This document shows, in pieces, positions 1 through 9,963 of a stretch of DNA of 64,000 nucleotides; positions within the stretch are counted from its first letter, which is position 1, and each line of letters opens with the position of its first letter. Source of the stretch: Streptomyces phaeofaciens (lineage in GTDB: Bacteria > Actinomycetota > Actinomycetes > Streptomycetales > Streptomycetaceae); assembly GCF_014648915.1 (NCBI RefSeq), contig NZ_BMSA01000002.1:682001-746000 (forward strand), in the 5' to 3' direction. Position numbers and translations under genes: made by a program. The notes under the pieces are model-generated. The model was not told the origin of the DNA, searched no databases, and saw only the letters and a list, made by a program, of their open reading frames with translations.

Positions 1-73
1 AACCCTGTCCCGAGTTTCCCCGTCTGACCAGGCGGAGTGACGATGGTGAGGTTGCACGAGAACAGAGGAGCAC

Positions 74-1195
74 ATGTCTGCCGAGAGCACACCGGAGCCC
101 GGCATACCGGGGGAGACCGGCACGAGCGACGGTCCGCGCCACCGTAAGGAGCGGGGCCGGCGCAAGGGCCTGCTGATCATGGCCTGGACGGCCGCGGGGA
201 TCGTGGTCCTGGGCGGCACCGGCGCGGGCTATCTGTACTTCAAGCTCAACGGCAACATCAAGAGCGTCGACATCGACCAGGCACTGGGCACCGACCGGCC
301 GACGAAGGTCGACAACGGCTCCGAGAACATCCTGGTCCTCGGCTCGGACACCCGCTCCGGCGCCAACAAGAAGCTCGGCGGCGGCACCGACGACGGCAGC
401 GCCCGTTCCGACACGGCGATGATCGTCCACGTCTACGAGGGCCACAAGAAGGCCAGCGTGGTCTCCATTCCGCGCGACACCCTGATCGACCGGCCGCGGT
501 GCACCGACACCCAGGGCGTCACACACGACGCGGGCAACGGCGTGATGTTCAACTCCGCGTACTCGACCGGAGGCGCGGCCTGCGCGGTGAAGACAGTCGA
601 GTCGATCACCGGCATCAGGATGGACCACTACCTCGAGGTCGACTTCTCCGGCTTCGAGAAGCTCATCGACGAGCTGGGCGGCGTGGAGGTCACCACCACC
701 AAGGCCATCGACGACCCCGACAGCCACCTGAAGCTCGAGGCCGGCACGCACACCCTCGACGGCGAGCAGGCCCTCGGCCTGGTCCGTACCCGGCACGGCG
801 TCGGGGACGGCTCCGACCTCGGCCGCATCCAGCTCCAGCAGGCCTTCATCAAGGCGCTGGTCGAGCAGGTGCGCCACGTCGGCCTCTTCACCAACCCGAA
901 GAAGCTGTACGACCTCGCCGACACCGCGACGAAGGCGGTCACCACCGACTCCGACCTCGGCACGGTCAACTCCCTCATGTCCTGGGCCAACGGCCTCAAG
1001 GGCATCAAGTCGTCGAACATGCACATGGTCACGATGCCGGTCGGGTACGACCCGGCCGACCCCAACCGTGTCGTCGTCCTGGAGTCCAAGGCCGAGCAGG
1101 TCTGGACGGCCCTGAAGAACGACCGGCCGATCCCCGCCTCCGCCACCGAGGGCAACGCCACGGGCGAGGCGGCGGGCGTCGTGACGGCGTCGTAG
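74..1195 (+). CDS. LytR-CpsA-Psr (LCP) family cell-wall polymer ligase
   Basis: 373 aa. A short basic cytoplasmic N-terminus is followed by one membrane helix at about residues 34-56 and an extracellular LCP domain. Visible LCP signatures are [29 protein letters not shown], a GGVEV turn and the RTRHG...DLGRIQLQQ region, whose arginines bind the pyrophosphate of the lipid-linked substrate in this family. LCP enzymes transfer teichoic acid-like or other glycopolymers from an undecaprenyl carrier to peptidoglycan. The ATG has an AGAGGAG ribosome site 6-7 bases upstream. The upstream 73 bases show no other gene. The WecA/TagO-like gene at 6479 could supply such polymers, but that link is inferred. 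Confidence 0.93.
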   Translation: MSAESTPEPGIPGETGTSDGPRHRKERGRRKGLLIMAWTAAGIVVLGGTGAGYLYFKLNGNIKSVDIDQALGTDRPTKVDNGSENILVLGSDTRSGANKKLGGGTDDGSARSDTAMIVHVYEGHKKASVVSIPRDTLIDRPRCTDTQGVTHDAGNGVMFNSAYSTGGAACAVKTVESITGIRMDHYLEVDFSGFEKLIDELGGVEVTTTKAIDDPDSHLKLEAGTHTLDGEQALGLVRTRHGVGDGSDLGRIQLQQAFIKALVEQVRHVGLFTNPKKLYDLADTATKAVTTDSDLGTVNSLMSWANGLKGIKSSNMHMVTMPVGYDPADPNRVVVLESKAEQVWTALKNDRPIPASATEGNATGEAAGVVTAS

Positions 1196-1203
1196 CCGTC
1201 CTG

Positions 1204-1229
1204 GGAATAGATCCGCGCACCCCCCGGTT
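1204..1229 (+). promoter_or_regulatory. Sigma-R-type promoter of rpmE
   Basis: GGAAT at 1204-1208 and GTT at 1227-1229 are separated by 18 bases. This is the textbook disulfide-stress sigma-R consensus (GGAAT-N18-GTT), about 104 bases before the rpmE start. From memory, rpmE is a known sigma-R target in S. coelicolor, which fits. Confidence 0.75.
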
Positions 1230-1332
1230 TTGGGGGATGGCGCCAGTCCTGGCAGACTGGTACGTCGGCTCCGGTTCACGTCCCCGTATCCCGCGGTGGC
1301 GACCCGGCGCCCTCCCGAAACTAGGAGACACC

Positions 1333-1554
1333 TTGAAGCGCGACATCCACCCCGAGTACGTCGAGACGCAGGTCAGCTGCACCTGTGGCGCCTCGTTCAC
1401 CACCCGTAGCACGATCGACAGCGGCACCATCCGCGCCGACGTCTGCTCCGAGTGCCACCCGTTCTACACGGGCAAGCAGAAGATCCTCGACACCGGTGGC
1501 CGTGTGGCCCGCTTCGAGGCCCGCTTCGGCAAGGCTGCCGGCTCCAAGAAGTAG
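1333..1554 (+). CDS. rpmE: 50S ribosomal protein L31 (zinc-containing type)
   Basis: 73 aa, full length. It begins MKRDIHPEY and carries the zinc-ribbon cysteines C16, C18, C38 and C41 (CTC...CSEC), so it is the Zn-binding 'C+' form of L31 rather than the zinc-free paralogue. The start is a TTG with TAGGAGA about 5 bases upstream; no ATG or GTG gives the conserved N-terminus. It has its own sigma-R-like promoter at 1204 and a strong intrinsic terminator at 1567, so it is transcribed at least partly on its own. Confidence 0.97.
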   Translation: MKRDIHPEYVETQVSCTCGASFTTRSTIDSGTIRADVCSECHPFYTGKQKILDTGGRVARFEARFGKAAGSKK

Positions 1555-1566
1555 CGAGCCCCATTT

Positions 1567-1618
1567 CGCCGGTCCACGGCCGTGCCCCCGCCCGGGGCAC
1601 GCCGGGACCGGCGTTTTT
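1567..1618 (+). terminator. Intrinsic terminator after rpmE
   Basis: A 9-bp stem (CGCCGGTCC at 1567-1575, GGACCGGCG at 1605-1613) encloses a second 7-bp stem (GTGCCCC at 1582-1588, GGGGCAC at 1594-1600). TTTTT follows directly at 1614-1618. It separates rpmE from prfA. Confidence 0.9.
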
Positions 1619-1668
1619 GGTCGCCCGCCTTCCCCTTCCCGCGCAGCACAGCAGTACAGGAGCCCAAG

Positions 1669-2745
<1,077 letters not shown>

Positions 2746-2781
2746 GGCTACGCACGCACGAGTACGACACGGAGGACTTGC

Positions 2782-3627
2782 GTGAACCTGCTGCTCGCAG
2801 AGGTGGCCCAGGCCACCCAGCGGCTGGCCGACGCCGGCGTGCCCTCGCCGCGCAACGACGCGGAGGAGCTCGCCGCGTTCGTGCACGGCGTGAAGCGCGG
2901 TGAACTCCACTCCGTGAAGGACTCCGACTTCGACGCCCGGTACTGGGAGGTCATCGCCCGGCGCGAACAGCGTGAGCCGCTTCAGCACATCACCGGACGG
3001 GCCTACTTCCGGTACCTGGAGCTCCAGGTCGGCCCCGGCGTCTTCGTGCCCCGTCCCGAGACCGAGTCGGTCGTCGGGTGGGCCATAGACGCCGTCCGCG
3101 CCATGGACGTCGTGGAACCCCGCATCGTCGACCTGTGCACGGGCTCCGGCGCCATCGCGCTCGCCCTCGCCCAGGAGGTCCCGCGCTCGCGCGTGCACGC
3201 CGTGGAGCTGTCCGAGGACGCCCTGGTGTGGACCCGCAAGAACATGGAGGGCTCCAGGGTCGACCTGCGCCAGGGCAACGCCCTGGACGCCTTCCGGGAC
3301 CTCGACGGCCACGTCGACCTCGTCGTGTCCAATCCGCCGTACATCCCGCTGACCGAGTGGGAGTACGTCGCTCCCGAGGCGCGGGACTACGACCCCGACC
3401 TGGCCCTGTTCTCCGGCGAGGACGGCCTCGACCTCATCCGCGGCCTGGAACGGACCGCGCACCGGCTGCTGCGCCCCGGTGGTGTCGTCGTCATCGAGCA
3501 CGCCGACACCCAGGGCGGGCAGGTCCCGTGGATCTTCACCGAGGAGCGGGGCTGGGCCGACGCGGCCGACCACCCGGACCTCAACAACCGCCCCCGCTTC
3601 GCGACCGCCCGCAGGGCGATGCCGTGA
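2782..3627 (+). CDS. prmC: Release factor glutamine N5-methyltransferase
   Basis: 281 aa. It methylates the glutamine of the GGQ motif in release factors using S-adenosylmethionine. The N-terminal helical domain is followed by a Rossmann methyltransferase fold with SAM motif VDLCTGSGAIALALA and the catalytic NPPY (near residue 184, VVSNPPYIPL). GTG start with GGAGG 6 bases upstream. prfA-prmC is a classic functional pair and is likely cotranscribed. Confidence 0.97.
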   Translation: MNLLLAEVAQATQRLADAGVPSPRNDAEELAAFVHGVKRGELHSVKDSDFDARYWEVIARREQREPLQHITGRAYFRYLELQVGPGVFVPRPETESVVGWAIDAVRAMDVVEPRIVDLCTGSGAIALALAQEVPRSRVHAVELSEDALVWTRKNMEGSRVDLRQGNALDAFRDLDGHVDLVVSNPPYIPLTEWEYVAPEARDYDPDLALFSGEDGLDLIRGLERTAHRLLRPGGVVVIEHADTQGGQVPWIFTEERGWADAADHPDLNNRPRFATARRAMP

Positions 3628-3677
3628 GCACCCCCCAGACTTCCGACCAGCAGTACGTGCACGAGGAGGCCCGCTAG
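3624..3677 (+). CDS. Possible 17-residue linker ORF between prmC and tsaC
   Basis: GTG at 3624 overlaps the prmC stop as GTGA, and a 17-codon reading frame (beginning MSTPQTSD) runs to TAG at 3675-3677, 2 bases before the tsaC ATG. It contains the tsaC ribosome site (GAGGAGG). It could couple translation of the two genes, or be chance. No homologue is recognised. Confidence 0.25.
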   Translation: MSTPQTSDQQYVHEEAR

Positions 3678-3679
3678 AC

Positions 3680-4327
3680 ATGGCTCGGCGATACGACACC
3701 AACGACGCGACCGACCGTGTGACCGGTCTGCGCGAGGCCGCGTCCGCCGTCCGCCGTGGCGAGCTCGTGGTCCTCCCGACCGACACGGTGTACGGCATCG
3801 GCGCCGACGCGTTCACCAAGGAGGCCGTCGGCGACCTGCTGGAGGCCAAGGGCCGGGGCCGCAACATGCCCACGCCCGTCCTCATCGGCTCCCCGAACAC
3901 GCTGCACGGCCTCGTCACGGACTTCTCCGAGCTGGCCTGGGAGCTGGTCGACGCCTTCTGGCCCGGCGCGCTCACGCTCGTCGCCAAGCACCAGCCGTCC
4001 CTGCAGTGGGACCTGGGCGACACCCGGGGCACGGTCGCCGTGCGCATGCCGCTGCACCCGGTCGCCATCGAGCTGCTCACCGAGGTCGGCCCGATGGCCG
4101 TCTCCTCGGCGAATCTGACGGGCCACCCGGCGCCGGAGAACTGCGACTACGCCCAGGAGATGCTCGGCGACTCCGTCTCCGTCTACCTCGACGGCGGCCC
4201 CACCCCCGGCAACGTGCCGTCCTCGATCGTCGACGTCAGCCGCGAGGTGCCCCTGCTGCTGCGTGAGGGGGCGATCTCCGCGGACGAGCTGCGGAAGGTG
4301 GTACCCGACCTCGAGGTGGCGAATTGA
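3680..4327 (+). CDS. tsaC: Threonylcarbamoyl-AMP synthase (Sua5/YciO/YrdC family, short TsaC type)
   Basis: 215 aa, the single-domain size. It makes L-threonylcarbamoyladenylate for the t6A37 modification of ANN-decoding tRNAs. Family signatures seen are VVLPTDTVYGIGADAF near residues 33-48, the KGRGRNMP segment, and GTVAVRMP. The longer Sua5 C-terminal domain is absent. ATG follows GAGGAGG by about 10 bases. Its stop overlaps the start of the next gene (TTGA). Confidence 0.92.
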   Translation: MARRYDTNDATDRVTGLREAASAVRRGELVVLPTDTVYGIGADAFTKEAVGDLLEAKGRGRNMPTPVLIGSPNTLHGLVTDFSELAWELVDAFWPGALTLVAKHQPSLQWDLGDTRGTVAVRMPLHPVAIELLTEVGPMAVSSANLTGHPAPENCDYAQEMLGDSVSVYLDGGPTPGNVPSSIVDVSREVPLLLREGAISADELRKVVPDLEVAN

Positions 4328-5004
4328 CAGCCCCTGACGCGGGGCGTGGCATAGGCAACGGGGAACGTGCCGCGGAGATCACGACGACCTTTGTCGGGCT
4401 TCCGCGCGACAGCTTCCGCATCCTCCACGTCAGCACAGGCAACGTCTGCCGCTCGCCCATCACCGAGCGGCTGACCCGGCATTTCGTGGCGCAGCGGCTC
4501 GGCGTGCTGGGCGGCGGCCTGATCGTGGAGAGCGCGGGCACCTGGGGCCACGAGGGCGCGCCCATGGAGACCAACGCGGAGACCGTGCTGGCCGACTTCG
4601 GCGCGGACGCCACCGGCTTCACCGGCCGTGAGCTGCTCGACGAGCACGTCATCATGGCCGACCTGGTGCTCACCGCGACCCGCGACCACCGCGCCCAGGT
4701 CATCTCCATGGGCCACTCGGCGGGGCTGCGCACCTTCACCCTGAAGGAGTTCACCCGGCTGGTGAACGCGATAGACCCGGCCACCCTGCCGCCCCTGGAG
4801 GAGGGCGTGGTCCTGCGGGCCCGTGCGCTGGTGCGTGCGGCGGCGGCGCTGCGGGGGTGGCTGCTCGCCCCGACGGCGGAGGCGGACGAGGTGTACGACC
4901 CGTACGGGGCGCCCCTGCCGTTCTTCCGGTCGATCGGCGACGAGATACACCAGGCGCTGGACCCGGTGGTGACGGCGCTGACGGGTGTCCCGGCCCGGAT
5001 GTAG
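4324..5004 (+). CDS. Low-molecular-weight protein tyrosine phosphatase-like protein lacking the catalytic Cys
   Basis: 226 aa. The domain begins after about 30 residues (FRILHVSTGNVCRSP). The P-loop normally reads CxGNxCRS, with the first Cys as nucleophile. Here that position is Ser37 (codon AGC), while Gly39, Asn40, Cys42, Arg43 and Ser44 remain. The C-terminal DPY (Asp192), the usual general acid, is kept. So the fold is intact but the classic phosphatase mechanism is not possible; it may be a phosphotyrosine binder or use a different chemistry. The start is a TTG overlapping the tsaC stop, implying coupling. It lies in an envelope-biogenesis neighbourhood. Confidence 0.85.
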   Translation: MTAPDAGRGIGNGERAAEITTTFVGLPRDSFRILHVSTGNVCRSPITERLTRHFVAQRLGVLGGGLIVESAGTWGHEGAPMETNAETVLADFGADATGFTGRELLDEHVIMADLVLTATRDHRAQVISMGHSAGLRTFTLKEFTRLVNAIDPATLPPLEEGVVLRARALVRAAAALRGWLLAPTAEADEVYDPYGAPLPFFRSIGDEIHQALDPVVTALTGVPARM

Positions 5005-5077
5005 GCGGTAGCGGGCGTCCCTCGCCCCCCGGGCCTACATTGGACGTACGTCATCGTCGACGCCCCCGGAGTCCACC

Positions 5078-6316
5078 ATGTCGGTCGTCCATGTCCCCGA
5101 GACCGATGTCCTGCGCCGGCAGGATCCCGAACTGGCGGAGATCCTGTACGGGGAACGGGAGCGGCAGGCGACCACGCTCCAGCTGGTCGCCGCGGAGAAC
5201 TTCACCTCGCCCGCCGTGCTGGCCGCGCTGGGCTCGTCGCTGGCCAACAAGTACGCGGAGGGCTACCCCGGCGCCCGGCACCACGGCGGCTGCGAGATCG
5301 TCGACGTCGCCGAGCGGATCGCCGTGGACCGCGCGAAGGCCCTGTTCGGGGCCGACCACGCCAACGTACAGGCGCACTCGGGATCGTCGGCCGTGCTGGC
5401 CGCGTACGCGGCGCTGCTGCGGCCCGGGGACACCGTCCTCGCCCTCGGGCTGCCCTACGGCGGGCACCTCACCCACGGGTCGCCGGCGAACTTCTCCGGC
5501 CGCTGGTTCGACTTCGTCCCCTACGGGGTGGACGCCGAGACCGGGCTCATCGACTACGAGCAGGTCCGCACTCTGGCCCGGACGCACCGCCCCAAGGCGA
5601 TCGTGTGCGGGTCCATCGCCTACCCGCGCCACATCGACTACGCCTTCTTCCGCGAGGTCGCCGACGAGGCGGGCGCCCATCTGATCGCCGACGCGGCCCA
5701 CCCGATCGGACTGGTGGCCGGCGGAGCGGCGCCCAGTCCGGTGCCCTACGCCGATGTGGTGTGTGCCACCACGCACAAGGTGCTGCGGGGGCCGCGCGGC
5801 GGGATGATCCTGTGCGGGAGCGAGCTGGCGGAGCGGGTGGACCGGGCGGTGTTCCCGTTCACCCAGGGCGGCGCGCAGATGCACACCATCGCCGCGAAGG
5901 CGGTGGCGTTCGGGGAGGCGGCGACACCGGCGTTCGCCGCGTACACCCATCAGGTGGTCGCCAACGCCAGGGTTCTGGCGGCCGGACTGGCGGCCGAGGG
6001 GCTCCATGTCACGACCGGCGGGACCGACACCCATCTGATCACCGCGGACCCGGCGCCGCTGGGCGTCGACGGGCGGGCCGCGCGCGGTCTGCTGGCCGCC
6101 GCCGGGATCGTGCTGGACTGCTGCGCGCTGCCGCACGCCCACGACCGCGGGCTGCGGCTGGGCACAGCCGCGGTGACCACCCAGGGGATGCGGGAGGGGG
6201 AGATGGCCCGTGTCTCGGCGCTGATGGCGAGGGTGCTGCGCCAGGAGACCGCGGCACAGCGGGCCAGGGCGGAGGTGCGCGAGCTCACGGGCGCGTTCGC
6301 GCCGTATCCCGGCTGA
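5078..6316 (+). CDS. glyA: Serine hydroxymethyltransferase-family PLP enzyme (divergent)
   Basis: 412 aa, normal SHMT length. SHMT interconverts serine plus tetrahydrofolate with glycine plus methylene-tetrahydrofolate. The PLP lysine lies in TTHKVLRGPRGG, the Asp/His pair in ADAAH, and NKYAEGYPG, GGHLTHGSP and the C-terminal RLGTAAVT Arg are present. Several positions normally fixed are changed: ASEN to AAEN, GKRYYGG to GARHHGG, and HSGSQAN to HSGSSAV. It may therefore be a specialised paralogue with another amino-acid substrate, and the symbol glyA is given by family and synteny only. ATG with GGAG upstream. Confidence 0.85.
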   Translation: MSVVHVPETDVLRRQDPELAEILYGERERQATTLQLVAAENFTSPAVLAALGSSLANKYAEGYPGARHHGGCEIVDVAERIAVDRAKALFGADHANVQAHSGSSAVLAAYAALLRPGDTVLALGLPYGGHLTHGSPANFSGRWFDFVPYGVDAETGLIDYEQVRTLARTHRPKAIVCGSIAYPRHIDYAFFREVADEAGAHLIADAAHPIGLVAGGAAPSPVPYADVVCATTHKVLRGPRGGMILCGSELAERVDRAVFPFTQGGAQMHTIAAKAVAFGEAATPAFAAYTHQVVANARVLAAGLAAEGLHVTTGGTDTHLITADPAPLGVDGRAARGLLAAAGIVLDCCALPHAHDRGLRLGTAAVTTQGMREGEMARVSALMARVLRQETAAQRARAEVRELTGAFAPYPG

Positions 6317-6478
6317 AACGGGGTACGCGCATGGCTGGACGTGCCCCCGTGCGCCCGAACTCACAGCCGCACATGCAACCATCGTCGCTACCCGGAAGTC
6401 CCCACACATATGCGCCGCGTGTGAGTCGATCGCTAGGGTGTGGGGCTGAGATGGCCAGCGAGACCTGTGGGGAAGCCC

Positions 6479-7807
6479 GTGCGTGAATACCTGCTGACGC
6501 TCTGCGTCACGGCCGCGGTGACGTATCTGCTGACAGGGCCGGTACGGAAGTTCGCGATCGTGGCGGGAGCGATGCCGGAGATCAGGGCCCGTGACGTGCA
6601 CCGGGAACCCACTCCGCGGCTCGGCGGGATCGCCATGTTCTTCGGGCTGTGCGCGGGCCTGCTGGTCGCCGACCACCTCACGAACCTCAACGAGGTCTTC
6701 GAGAAGTCGAACGAGCCGCGCGCGCTGCTCTCCGGGGCCGCGCTGATCTGGCTGATCGGCGTCCTGGACGACAAGTTCGAGATCGACGCCCTGATCAAGC
6801 TGGGCGGCCAGATGATCGCCGCGGGCGTGATGGTCATGCAGGGTCTGACGATCCTGTGGCTGCCCATCCCGGGCGTCGGCACGGTCGCGCTCACCCAGTG
6901 GCAGGGCACCCTGCTGACGGTGGCGCTGGTCGTGATCACCATCAACGCGGTCAACTTCGTGGACGGTCTCGACGGCCTGGCCGCCGGCATGGTGTGCATC
7001 GCCTCGGCCGCGTTCTTCATGTACGCCTACCGCATCTGGTACTCGTACGGCATCGAGGCCGCCGCCCCGGCGACGCTGTTCGCGGCGATCCTGATGGGCA
7101 TGTGCCTGGGCTTCCTGCCGCACAACATGCACCCGGCGCGGATCTTCATGGGCGACTCGGGGTCGATGCTGATCGGGCTGGTGCTGGCCGCCGGCGCGAT
7201 CTCCGTCACCGGACAGGTCGACCCGGATCTGATGAACCTGTACACGAACTCCGAGCGCAGCGCGGTGCACCAGATGGTGCCGGTCTACATCCCGCTGGTG
7301 ATGCCGCTGACGATCATCGCGATCCCGGCCGCCGACCTGATCCTGGCGATCGTGCGCCGGACCTGGCGCGGCCAGTCGCCGTTCGCCGCGGACCGCGGGC
7401 ATCTGCACCACCGGCTGCTGGAGATCGGCCACTCGCACAGCCGTGCGGTGATGATCATGTACTTCTGGTCGGCGCTGATCGCGTTCGGCACGCTCGCCTA
7501 CTCCGTCAACGCGGGAGCCATGTGGATCGTCCTCGGTGTCGTGTTCCTCAGCGCGCTGGGCCTGGTGCTGCTCCTGCTGCCGCGCTTCACGCCGCGGGCC
7601 CCGCGCTGGGCCGAGGCCTTCGTGCCGCCGCGCTACCGCCGCCGCGGGGCCGTGGCGGCCCTCCAGGGGGCCGTGCAGGCCGCCGCCGGGGAGGCGGGGG
7701 AGCCGGGGCCGGGGGAGTCCGAGGCGGCGCGTACGCCGGTCGCCGCGGGGGTCTCCGGGGTCAACGGAGCGACCGCGATCGGGCCTCGCTCGCGGTCGGC
7801 AAGGTAA
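6479..7807 (+). CDS. Undecaprenyl-phosphate GlcNAc-1-phosphate transferase-like protein (WecA/TagO/Rfe family)
   Basis: 442 aa with about 10-11 membrane helices. The family transfers a UDP-sugar 1-phosphate to undecaprenyl phosphate, the first step of wall teichoic acid or linker synthesis. Motifs are ARDVHREPTPRLGG at the first loop, NFVDGLDGLAAG near residues 158-170, GDSGSM, and the HxHH carbohydrate-recognition motif DRGHLHHRLL. The GTG at 6479 gives the N-terminus MREYLLTL and follows GGGGAAG; an upstream in-frame start at 6440 has no ribosome site. The C-terminal 70 residues are Ala/Gly/Pro-rich and probably cytoplasmic. Confidence 0.92.
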   Translation: MREYLLTLCVTAAVTYLLTGPVRKFAIVAGAMPEIRARDVHREPTPRLGGIAMFFGLCAGLLVADHLTNLNEVFEKSNEPRALLSGAALIWLIGVLDDKFEIDALIKLGGQMIAAGVMVMQGLTILWLPIPGVGTVALTQWQGTLLTVALVVITINAVNFVDGLDGLAAGMVCIASAAFFMYAYRIWYSYGIEAAAPATLFAAILMGMCLGFLPHNMHPARIFMGDSGSMLIGLVLAAGAISVTGQVDPDLMNLYTNSERSAVHQMVPVYIPLVMPLTIIAIPAADLILAIVRRTWRGQSPFAADRGHLHHRLLEIGHSHSRAVMIMYFWSALIAFGTLAYSVNAGAMWIVLGVVFLSALGLVLLLLPRFTPRAPRWAEAFVPPRYRRRGAVAALQGAVQAAAGEAGEPGPGESEAARTPVAAGVSGVNGATAIGPRSRSAR

Positions 7808-7903
7808 GAATCTGACGAGAGCATTGCCAACTCGTGGGGAAGTCGCGGGTGGGCAAATCTGCCCAATACCAGACATCCCGCCGCTGTTCCTGCACAGGCG
7901 CGC

Positions 7904-7927
7904 GCTGTCACTCTCATGTGTGACAGC
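7904..7927 (+). terminator. Hairpin in the wecA-atpI gap (7808-8119)
   Basis: GCTGTCAC (7904-7911) and GTGACAGC (7920-7927) form an 8-bp stem without a U-run, a plausible end for the wecA-like transcript. The rest of this 312-base gap holds a smaller stem (GGGCA/TGCCC near 7852-7865) and a 7-bp repeat (AGGACCG/CGGTCCT near 8002-8022). The atp operon promoter is probably here or in the atpI-atpB gap, but I could not assign a convincing -35/-10 pair. Confidence 0.5.
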
Positions 7928-8119
7928 AAGCACACCATCCAGGTAAAGACCTCATCAAATAGTTTGTGATACGGTTCACGAGAACCCCGGATGGAACCGA
8001 AGGACCGTAGTGCGACGGTCCTCTGGAGCGAGGACGGCGTGAGGTCAATCGCCCCTCGAACCGGGACTACGCTCGTCCATGACGACACCCCTGCCCCCTT
8101 TGAAAGCGGAGTTGCCGCC

Positions 8120-8575
8120 ATGCCGTCCAACGACGTCCGGATCCTGGCCCAGGCCGCCGTGCCCACAGCCGCCGTCGGCGCGATCGCCGTCGTCATCAGC
8201 GGTGTGGTCGCGGGGGGCAAGGGAGCCATCGGAGCCGCCGTCGCCACGGTCCTGGTGATCGCCTTCATGGGGCTCGGGCTGTACGTCCTGAACCGCACCG
8301 CCAAATCGCTTCCGCATCTTTTCCAGGCGATGGGCCTCATGCTCTACGCGGCGCAGATTCTGCTGCTGTTCATCTTCCTGGCCGCGTTCAAGAACACCAC
8401 GCTCTTCAACCCCCGGGCCTTCGCCATCACGCTCGTCGCCGGCACCCTCGTGTGGATCGCCGCGCAGACGCGCGCCCACATGAAGGCCAAGATCCTTTAC
8501 GTCGAACCCGATTCGAGCTCCTCCGCGACCTCCTCGAAGGGCGAGAAGCCCGAAAACTCGGGGCACTCGTCGTGA
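8120..8575 (+). CDS. atpI: ATP synthase accessory membrane protein AtpI
   Basis: 151 aa with four predicted membrane helices (roughly residues 10-30, 35-55, 70-95 and 100-120) and a Ser-rich hydrophilic tail. Its position directly before atpB in an otherwise complete atp operon identifies it as the UncI/AtpI protein, which in other bacteria helps assemble the c-ring. ATG at 8120 with GGAG about 9 bases upstream; upstream in-frame codons lack a ribosome site. The 225-base gap to atpB is unusually long for the operon. Confidence 0.85.
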   Translation: MPSNDVRILAQAAVPTAAVGAIAVVISGVVAGGKGAIGAAVATVLVIAFMGLGLYVLNRTAKSLPHLFQAMGLMLYAAQILLLFIFLAAFKNTTLFNPRAFAITLVAGTLVWIAAQTRAHMKAKILYVEPDSSSSATSSKGEKPENSGHSS

Positions 8576-8800
8576 GGGGTAGGGCCGGGATAAAGACGTC
8601 TGAGAGATCCTGCTATCGTCCGGTGCCAACTGCGGCATCGCGGGCGCGGGCATCCGAGCTGACGCCTGCTCAATCGCGAGGCGAGATGCCCCCAAGCCGC
8701 CCCCACATCAGAAACACCAGTCCCGTGCCGAAACGCGGCCGCACGCCGCGCCGACACAACGAGGTTGCCGTACACATGCGCCACGACGAAGGAGCCCGCG

Positions 8801-9625
8801 GTGAGTGCTGACCCGACGCAGGTGCTCGCTTTCGAGACCGACTGCCACCTGTTCGACGGTTGTGGCTTCCCGGCTCCGGGCCTGCACTCGTTCATGTTCG
8901 AGCCGCTCTGGGGCGACGCCGACGGCAACGGCCTCTACTTCAACAAGCCGATGCTGCTGGCCCTGCTGGGCTCCATCATCGTGGTCGGCTTCTTCTGGGC
9001 CGCGTTCGCCCGGCCGAAGCTCGTCCCCGGCAAGCTCCAGATGGTCGCCGAAGCCGGCTACGACTTCGTCCGCCGCGGCATCGTCTACGAGACGATCGGC
9101 AAGAAGGAGGGCGAGAAGTACGTCCCCCTGGCCGTCTCCCTGTTCTTCTTCATCTGGATGATGAACCTCTGGTCGATCATCCCCGTCGCCGCCTTCCCGG
9201 TGACGGCGATCATCGCCTACCCGGCGATCCTGGCCCTGCTGGTCTACATCACCTGGGTCTCGCTCACCTTCAAGCGTCACGGCTTCGTCGGTGCGTTCAA
9301 GAACTTCACCGGCTACGACAAGTCGCTGGGCCCGGTGCTCCCGCTGGCCATGACCATCGAGTTCTTCTCGAACCTGCTGGTCCGCCCGTTCACGCACGCG
9401 GTGCGACTCTTCGCGAACATGTTCGCCGGTCACACCCTGCTGCTGCTGTTCACCATCGCCACCTGGTACATGCTCAACGGCATCGGGATCGCCTACTCCG
9501 CCGTCTCCTTCACGATGGTCATCGTGATGACGGCCTTCGAGCTCTTCATCCAGGCCGTTCAGGCGTACGTCTTCGTCCTCCTGACCTGCACCTTCATTCA
9601 GGGCGCGCTCGCCGAGCACCACTGA
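8801..9625 (+). CDS. atpB: ATP synthase Fo subunit a
   Basis: 274 aa, polytopic. It forms the proton half-channels next to the c-ring. The essential arginine lies in HAVRLFANMFAGH near residue 201, in the second-last region of helices. GTG start with AAGGAG 7 bases upstream; a TTG further up (8765) lacks a ribosome site. First of the Fo genes, followed by the c subunit. Confidence 0.97.
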   Translation: MSADPTQVLAFETDCHLFDGCGFPAPGLHSFMFEPLWGDADGNGLYFNKPMLLALLGSIIVVGFFWAAFARPKLVPGKLQMVAEAGYDFVRRGIVYETIGKKEGEKYVPLAVSLFFFIWMMNLWSIIPVAAFPVTAIIAYPAILALLVYITWVSLTFKRHGFVGAFKNFTGYDKSLGPVLPLAMTIEFFSNLLVRPFTHAVRLFANMFAGHTLLLLFTIATWYMLNGIGIAYSAVSFTMVIVMTAFELFIQAVQAYVFVLLTCTFIQGALAEHH

Positions 9626-9684
9626 GCACCGCCTCTTTCGAAACCCCCGCACTCGTCCGGTGGCCAACCCCCACCGGTCCGTAA

Positions 9685-9924
<240 letters not shown>

Positions 9925-9963
9925 GACGAGCCCTGACCGACCCTTTCGACGAAAGGCACTGAT

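Noticed and set aside
5051..7933. A 960-codon minus-strand frame opposite glyA and wecA
   Set aside because: His/Arg/Asp-rich antisense translation without any family signature.
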